From CAZCDM01 sp964497475 (GTDB lineage: Bacteria; Planctomycetota; Phycisphaerae; SM23-33), in contig CAZCDM010000097.1 of NCBI GenBank assembly GCA_964497475.1, positions 1 through 9,324 of the forward strand: a DNA stretch of 9,324 nt, in the 5' to 3' direction. Positions 6,073 through 9,324 of this stretch are shown here, piece by piece. A program made the position numbers and the translations under genes. The notes under the pieces were generated by a model that was not told the DNA's origin, made no database searches, and saw nothing but the letters and a program-made list of their open reading frames with translations. The stretch's first letter is position 1. Each line of letters starts with the position of its first letter.

Positions 6073-6768
6073 TCAGTACGCCCCATGGCCTGACAGCACG
6101 GCCGGGATCGTCTGGATGAGGATCATCAGGTCCAGCCAGAAACTGCGATGCCGCACGTAGTACAGGTCCAGCAGAACCCACTGGTGATAGGTCAGTTCGC
6201 TTCGCCCAGAGATCTGCCACAGGCACGTCAGCCCGGGTTTGACGCGTGTCCGCAGCCGGGCCACCCCTTCCGCTGCCTGCGCCTCGGGCCACCACAGCGG
6301 GCGCGGGCCAACCAGCGTCATCTCGCCGCGCAGCACGTTGATCAGTTGCGGCAGCTCGTCGATGCTGCTGCGCCGCAGGAACCGCCCCAGCCGGATCAGC
6401 CGGGGGTCGTCGGGAATCTTGAAGACCGGGCCCTCGTGGCGATTGAGGTTGCCCAGAAACTCGCGGTCCTCCTCGGCGCCGGGCTTCATCGTGCGGAACT
6501 TGACCATCTCAAACGGTTGGTTGTCCTTGCCAGCCCGGGTCTGGCGGAAAAAGATCGGCCCGGAGGGACTGGCAAGTTTGACGACCGCGGCGACCAGAAG
6601 CATCAGCGGCGAAAGCAGCAGCAGAGCCACCCCGGCCACGAAAACATCCACCGCCCGCTTGGCCAGAAGGTACCCTCTCCCGCCGGCCGGTTCGGCCGCA
6701 GCCAAGCCCTCCATTTCGAGATCGGCCAGTAGCTCTTCGGGACGAATTGTCGACGTCAGGCCTGACAT
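6073..6768 (-). CDS. Polyprenyl-phosphate sugar-1-phosphate transferase (PHPT family, ExoY/WcaJ C-terminal type)
   Basis: A 231-residue initiating transferase: it moves a sugar phosphate from a nucleotide sugar to undecaprenyl phosphate at the inner membrane, the first step of exopolysaccharide or O-antigen repeat-unit synthesis. This is the short form, with no N-terminal multi-pass region. A hydrophobic segment at about 40-67, with Pro54 in its centre, fits the re-entrant membrane helix of this family. Then follow FFRQTRAG (73-80), MVKFRTMKPG (88-97), RRSSIDELPQLINVLRGEM (132-150) with the catalytic Asp137-Glu138 dyad, LVGPRP (152-157), VKPGLTCLWQISGRSEL (176-192), and the C-terminal GAY found in ExoY-like proteins. 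The ATG at 6768 has GGAAAGG 5 bases upstream; a TTG at 6837 would place the N-terminus inside the 58-bp repeats. Residues 1-33 are unconserved-looking and acidic. The sugar cannot be deduced. Confidence 0.93.
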   Translation of the reverse strand: MSGLTSTIRPEELLADLEMEGLAAAEPAGGRGYLLAKRAVDVFVAGVALLLLSPLMLLVAAVVKLASPSGPIFFRQTRAGKDNQPFEMVKFRTMKPGAEEDREFLGNLNRHEGPVFKIPDDPRLIRLGRFLRRSSIDELPQLINVLRGEMTLVGPRPLWWPEAQAAEGVARLRTRVKPGLTCLWQISGRSELTYHQWVLLDLYYVRHRSFWLDLMILIQTIPAVLSGHGAY

Positions 6769-6784
6769 CCATGCCTTTCCATGC

Positions 6785-6904
6785 AACGAGTATGCATCAC
6801 ATGTACTGTTTATCTTATCGGCCGGTTCGCGCGACAAGTAAAAAATAACGAGTATGCATCACTTGTACGGTTTATCTTATCGGCTGGTTCGCGCGACGAG
6901 TAAA
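6785..6904. repeat. Two tandem 58-bp direct repeats upstream of the sugar transferase gene
   Basis: Copy 1 is 6785-6842 and copy 2 is 6847-6904, a period of 62 bp (58-bp unit plus 4). They differ at 4 of 58 positions (offsets 17, 23, 39 and 52), two of which are transversions. Each copy contains the palindromes ATGCAT (6792-6797 in copy 1) and TCGCGCGA (6827-6834 and 6889-6896), and, on the minus strand, the doublet GATAAGATAA. The pair fills most of the 147-base gap between the GT4 stop and the transferase start. A duplicated promoter/operator segment is the simplest reading. Confidence 0.9.
6809..6837 (-). promoter_or_regulatory. Possible promoter inside repeat copy 1 for the sugar transferase gene
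   Basis: On the minus strand TTGTCG (6832-6837, 4 of 6 for -35) and GATAAA (6809-6814, 4 of 6 for -10) are 17 bases apart, giving a start near 6802 and a leader of about 34 bases to the ATG at 6768. In copy 2 the -35 reads TCGTCG, a weaker match. Both hexamers are imperfect, so this is tentative. Confidence 0.35.
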
Positions 6905-6915
6905 CATGTCGCAAA

Positions 6916-8115
6916 TCAATTCCCCGCGCACTGGCGATAGGTCGCCTCGAGCTGCTCCATCAGGGCGGCCGGAGCGTGGCGGGTCCGAACAAGCTCCCGC
7001 CCGGCCCGGGCCATCGCAGTTCGGGTCGGCTCGTCGTCCAACACCTGCCCCACCACCCGGGCCAGCCCGGCCGCATCGCCCCAGCCGAAAACCCGCCCCG
7101 TCACGCCGTCGTCAATCCACTCCCGCAGCGAGGGCTGATCCACCGCCACCACGCACCGCCCGGCCCACATGGCCTCGAGCATCGAGGCCGGGGCGTTTTC
7201 CATCGCCCGGCTGGGGATCACCACCACCGCCGCCCGCGCAAGCAGCTCGGCCAAGGCCTCATCGCCAACCATCCCCGGCAGGGACACATTGCTCAGCCCC
7301 TCGGCCAAGACCGTCGCCCGCAGCGAGTCCTCCATCGGCCCGGCCCCGGCAAGAACCACCTCCGCGTCAGGCCGTTGTCGCGCGATCTCCAGACACAGCT
7401 CGGGCGCCTTTTCCTCGCTGAGCCGCCCGGCGTAGAGAACCATGTTCTGCCCCGGCGGGGTCGCTGCCGGCAGGTCGATCTCGGCGACGAGGTTCGGCAG
7501 GGTGCGAACCGTCTCGGGCGGGTAGCCCGCCTCTTGGAGCAGGGCCGCGAGGGTTCGGCTGGGGCACAGCAGTGCATCGACGCCTCGGCTGTACCGCCGG
7601 GAGATGTGCTGGACATAGCTTTCGGCCGCAAGGGCCAGCCCCCGCAATCCAGCACACCGCGGGCTGACCGCATGATAAAAACGGTTCGGCACGCACCGCC
7701 TGCACGGCCCGTCGGGCCGAACGAGGTGTCGCGTCGGGCAGAGCAGGCGGTAGTCGTGCACGGTCATCACCACCGCCAGGCCCGCCCGGCGAAGCACCGG
7801 CAGGATCGATGGCGTGAGGTGATGGTAGATCGAGTGAAGGTGTGCGATATCGAATGATCGGCTGGCGAGGAACCGCTCGAGCGTCGTCGCTGCCTGGCGG
7901 GAGTGGATCATCCGCGGCAGGCTCCTCGGCCCGGCGGTGGTGAAGTCCACAAAGGCGGGGCGCTCCTCCGTGGCGGCTGGGCCTGCACAGCCCCATGCAT
8001 CGACGGTGTGCCCCCGAGCCGTCAGTCGCGCGGTGAGCTGTTCGATGTAGCGACTCGTGCCGCCGGCCAGCCCGCCGGCGCAGGCAAGGAATTTGTCAAT
8101 CTGAAGAATCCGCAT
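6916..8115 (-). CDS. GT4-family glycosyltransferase (GT-B fold)
   Basis: A 399-residue retaining glycosyltransferase, probably adding a sugar to a lipid-linked glycan on the cytoplasmic face. The N-terminal acceptor domain starts MRILQIDKF and has the GG loop (18-19) and HLHSIYHH (92-99). The C-terminal nucleotide-sugar domain has LYAGRLSEEKAPEL (227-240), VVLAGAGPMED (253-263) and the EX7E element E306-E314 in MENAPASMLEAMWAG. C126, C138, C141 and C154 in the segment CPTRH...CRRC...C resemble the cysteine cluster of a GT4 subgroup and might bind a metal. The ATG at 8115 has GGAGA 8 bases upstream and overlaps the last 20 bases of the radical SAM gene, suggesting one transcript and coupled translation. 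Donor and acceptor are unknown; the family and the sugar transferase downstream point to polysaccharide assembly. Confidence 0.93.
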   Translation of the reverse strand: MRILQIDKFLACAGGLAGGTSRYIEQLTARLTARGHTVDAWGCAGPAATEERPAFVDFTTAGPRSLPRMIHSRQAATTLERFLASRSFDIAHLHSIYHHLTPSILPVLRRAGLAVVMTVHDYRLLCPTRHLVRPDGPCRRCVPNRFYHAVSPRCAGLRGLALAAESYVQHISRRYSRGVDALLCPSRTLAALLQEAGYPPETVRTLPNLVAEIDLPAATPPGQNMVLYAGRLSEEKAPELCLEIARQRPDAEVVLAGAGPMEDSLRATVLAEGLSNVSLPGMVGDEALAELLARAAVVVIPSRAMENAPASMLEAMWAGRCVVAVDQPSLREWIDDGVTGRVFGWGDAAGLARVVGQVLDDEPTRTAMARAGRELVRTRHAPAALMEQLEATYRQCAGN

Positions 8116-9196
8116 CGTCGGTCTCCAGAGAATCGCTTATGCGAGGCAGGCGCAGCAGCCGCAGGTGGGCCTGGAGCTTCCGCAGAACCAGCCAGGCCGG
8201 CAGGCGCAACAGGCTGCGGCGGTACAGCCCGCGCACGGTGCAGATCATCCAGCAATCCTGCGGACACTGCGCTGCGTGCTGACGGGCCTTTGTCGCACCC
8301 GGCCCGGTCCAGACCTCGGCCCAGGGCTGGTCGATGAGGTTGCCCATCGCCCGGCCATGCGAGCTGCACGAGTAGACCGTGCCGTCGGCCTGGAGGAAGA
8401 AGAACTCCCGCCCGGCGCGGCAGGCCGTGCGCCACGGGCGGTTGATGAGAAACCGCCACGTGCCCCACGTAAAATGCGCTCGCAGCCAGAGCCTGGGCTT
8501 CCAACTCCGCAGCCATCGTGAAATGACGCGCGTGAATGGCTTGACCAGCCAGGCCGGCGGGTTCGTGTCGACCTGTCGGCCGTCGGTACCAAGCTGCACG
8601 CGCGCGTCGTGGGCGGCGACGATGCCCAGCTCGAGGTCCAGCCGATGCGCCAGGGCCGCGACGTCAGCGAGCTGGTCGAGATTCTGCCTGGTCAGCGTCA
8701 TGCCCAGCCGAAGCCCGTTAAAGCCTCGCCCCTTGAGCGTCTCGATCAGCTGCATGGCTTTTTCGAAGGCACCGGGATGGCCGCGTTGGGCGTCGTGCGT
8801 GTCGCCCAGGCCGTCGAGGCTGACAGCCAGGCGGACGGAATGATCGACCTGCCCGATGGCCTCCATGCCCGCGGCGATGCGATCCGGCAGGGAGCCGTTA
8901 GTGGAAATGGTGATCTGCGCCCGAGGGCACCGCCGGCGAATGTGCTCGACGAAATCGGGCAGGTCGTCGCGGAGAAACGGCTCGCCGCCGGAGAGGTTCA
9001 CCGTCCGCAGGGTCTCCGGCAGGCGGTCCATGTCGCCCGGGGCGATGCGGTCGGTCGCGTCGGCCCGCCAGACATTGCACATGACGCACTGGGCGTTGCA
9101 CTGATGCGTTACGGCGATGATGGCATCGCGGGGTTGAATCATACCTGCCAGTCTAGCTTGCCGGGCGGTTTCAATCCACGCTGGGGAGAAGTTCAC
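8096..9196 (-). CDS. Radical SAM protein with C-terminal SPASM/twitch-like cysteine cluster
   Basis: A 366-residue radical SAM enzyme. CNAQCVMC (C33, C37, C40) is the CX3CX2C motif for the SAM-binding [4Fe-4S] cluster; LSGGEP (68-73), ISTNGSLPD (97-105) and SLDGLGDTHDAQRG (126-139) are the following barrel strands. The C-terminal part has C259, C277 after a FFFLQADGTVYSC segment, then C311, C315 and C319, fitting an auxiliary Fe-S cluster of SPASM/twitch type. The last 45 residues are Leu- and Arg-rich, possibly for membrane contact. The substrate is unknown. It leads the GT4 gene with a 20-base overlap, so a role in polysaccharide or lipid-linked precursor modification, or of a peptide made elsewhere, is inferred. 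The start is uncertain: GTG at 9196 has no close ribosome binding site, while the ATG at 9142 (348 residues) has GGCAGG very near and keeps all motifs. Confidence 0.88.
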   Translation of the reverse strand: MNFSPAWIETARQARLAGMIQPRDAIIAVTHQCNAQCVMCNVWRADATDRIAPGDMDRLPETLRTVNLSGGEPFLRDDLPDFVEHIRRRCPRAQITISTNGSLPDRIAAGMEAIGQVDHSVRLAVSLDGLGDTHDAQRGHPGAFEKAMQLIETLKGRGFNGLRLGMTLTRQNLDQLADVAALAHRLDLELGIVAAHDARVQLGTDGRQVDTNPPAWLVKPFTRVISRWLRSWKPRLWLRAHFTWGTWRFLINRPWRTACRAGREFFFLQADGTVYSCSSHGRAMGNLIDQPWAEVWTGPGATKARQHAAQCPQDCWMICTVRGLYRRSLLRLPAWLVLRKLQAHLRLLRLPRISDSLETDDADSSD

Positions 9197-9227
9197 AAAA
9201 GAAAATGTCAGCCTTTCGACAAACCGA

Positions 9228-9236
9228 TGCTATAGT
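9228..9236 (+). promoter_or_regulatory. Extended -10 promoter element for the right-edge gene
   Basis: TGC followed by TATAGT (9231-9236, 5 of 6) forms an extended -10 element. No -35 is well spaced; TCGACA at 9216-9221 is only 9 bases away. A start near 9243 would leave about 18 bases before the ATG at 9261. The opposite strand reads TATAGC over the same bases, so the divergent radical SAM promoter might share this site. Confidence 0.4.
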
Positions 9237-9260
9237 AGATGGGAATGCAGGAGTGCAACC

Positions 9261-9324
9261 ATGTCACATGAATTCCTGACTTCAACATTGGGACACCCAA
9301 TCAATGGAGCAGGTCGTAGAGGGC
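9261..9324 (+). CDS. Start of an unidentified gene, cut by the window edge
   Basis: An open frame begins with ATG at 9261 and runs without a stop to the end of the window (21 codons, product starting MSHEFLTSTLGHPINGAGRRG). AGGAG at 9249-9253 lies 7 bases upstream, one of the clearest ribosome binding sites in the window, and an extended -10 element precedes it. Codons are less GC-biased than in the neighbouring genes (for example ACA, TTG, CCA, AGA), which is common at gene starts but could also mark a different origin. It is divergent from the radical SAM gene. Too little is visible to name a family. Confidence 0.5.
   Translation, partial: MSHEFLTSTLGHPINGAGRRG

Noticed and set aside
6785..6904. 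58-bp repeats as a minimal CRISPR array or an attachment-site duplication
   Set aside because: There are only two copies separated by 4 bases, no spacer-sized gap and no cas, integrase or transposase gene nearby; a regulatory tandem duplication is simpler.

Overview
The window is high-GC bacterial chromosome with densely packed genes on both strands. It shows no rRNA, no tRNA that I can find, no CRISPR array, no insertion sequence and no phage gene. Gene content and style fit the Planctomycetota, perhaps Phycisphaerae: GC-rich coding, pheT lacking the EMAP-type tRNA-binding insert and standing without pheS, a GH4 glycosidase, and small charged helical proteins. The phylum is an inference from memory of such genomes, not a demonstrated placement.

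Left part (1-2279). A short minus-strand coiled-coil protein (45-299) is followed by a 376-base gap holding its promoter and the leader of the next gene. A Maf-type nucleotide pyrophosphatase (676-1263, plus) converges tail to tail with an AraC/XylS-family regulator (1260-2111, minus); the two stop codons share the palindrome CTAG.

Middle (2112-6066, plus). The AraC-type regulator is divergent from a GH4 glycosidase carrying the CHSV metal-site signature of MelA-type alpha-galactosidases (2280-3680). This arrangement resembles melR-melA of E. coli. The intergenic region contains two ATATCAC direct repeats 21 bp apart, ending just before a possible -35 box, which is a plausible activator site. 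Next come a 52-residue lysine-rich protein with a Rho N-terminal-like motif (3811-3969), whose leader can form a hairpin, and a short-form pheT (4084-6066) with its own sigma70-like promoter.

Right part (6073-9196, minus). Three genes read leftward: a radical SAM protein with extra C-terminal cysteines, a GT4 glycosyltransferase overlapping it by 20 bases, and, after a 147-base gap, a short polyprenyl-phosphate sugar-1-phosphate transferase (PHPT family, ExoY/WcaJ C-terminal type). Together they look like one end of a surface or exopolysaccharide locus: the transferase would load the first sugar on the lipid carrier and the GT4 enzyme would extend it; the radical SAM enzyme's role is open. 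The gap before the transferase holds two 58-bp tandem repeat copies (54 of 58 identical) that carry promoter-like elements and palindromes.

At the right edge a new plus-strand gene appears to begin at 9261 behind a strong ribosome binding site and an extended -10 element. The observations most worth following are the duplicated 58-bp block, the 21-bp-phased repeats beside the AraC regulator, and the radical SAM/GT4/PHPT combination. I see no clear sign of a defence system or any other wholly new system here.
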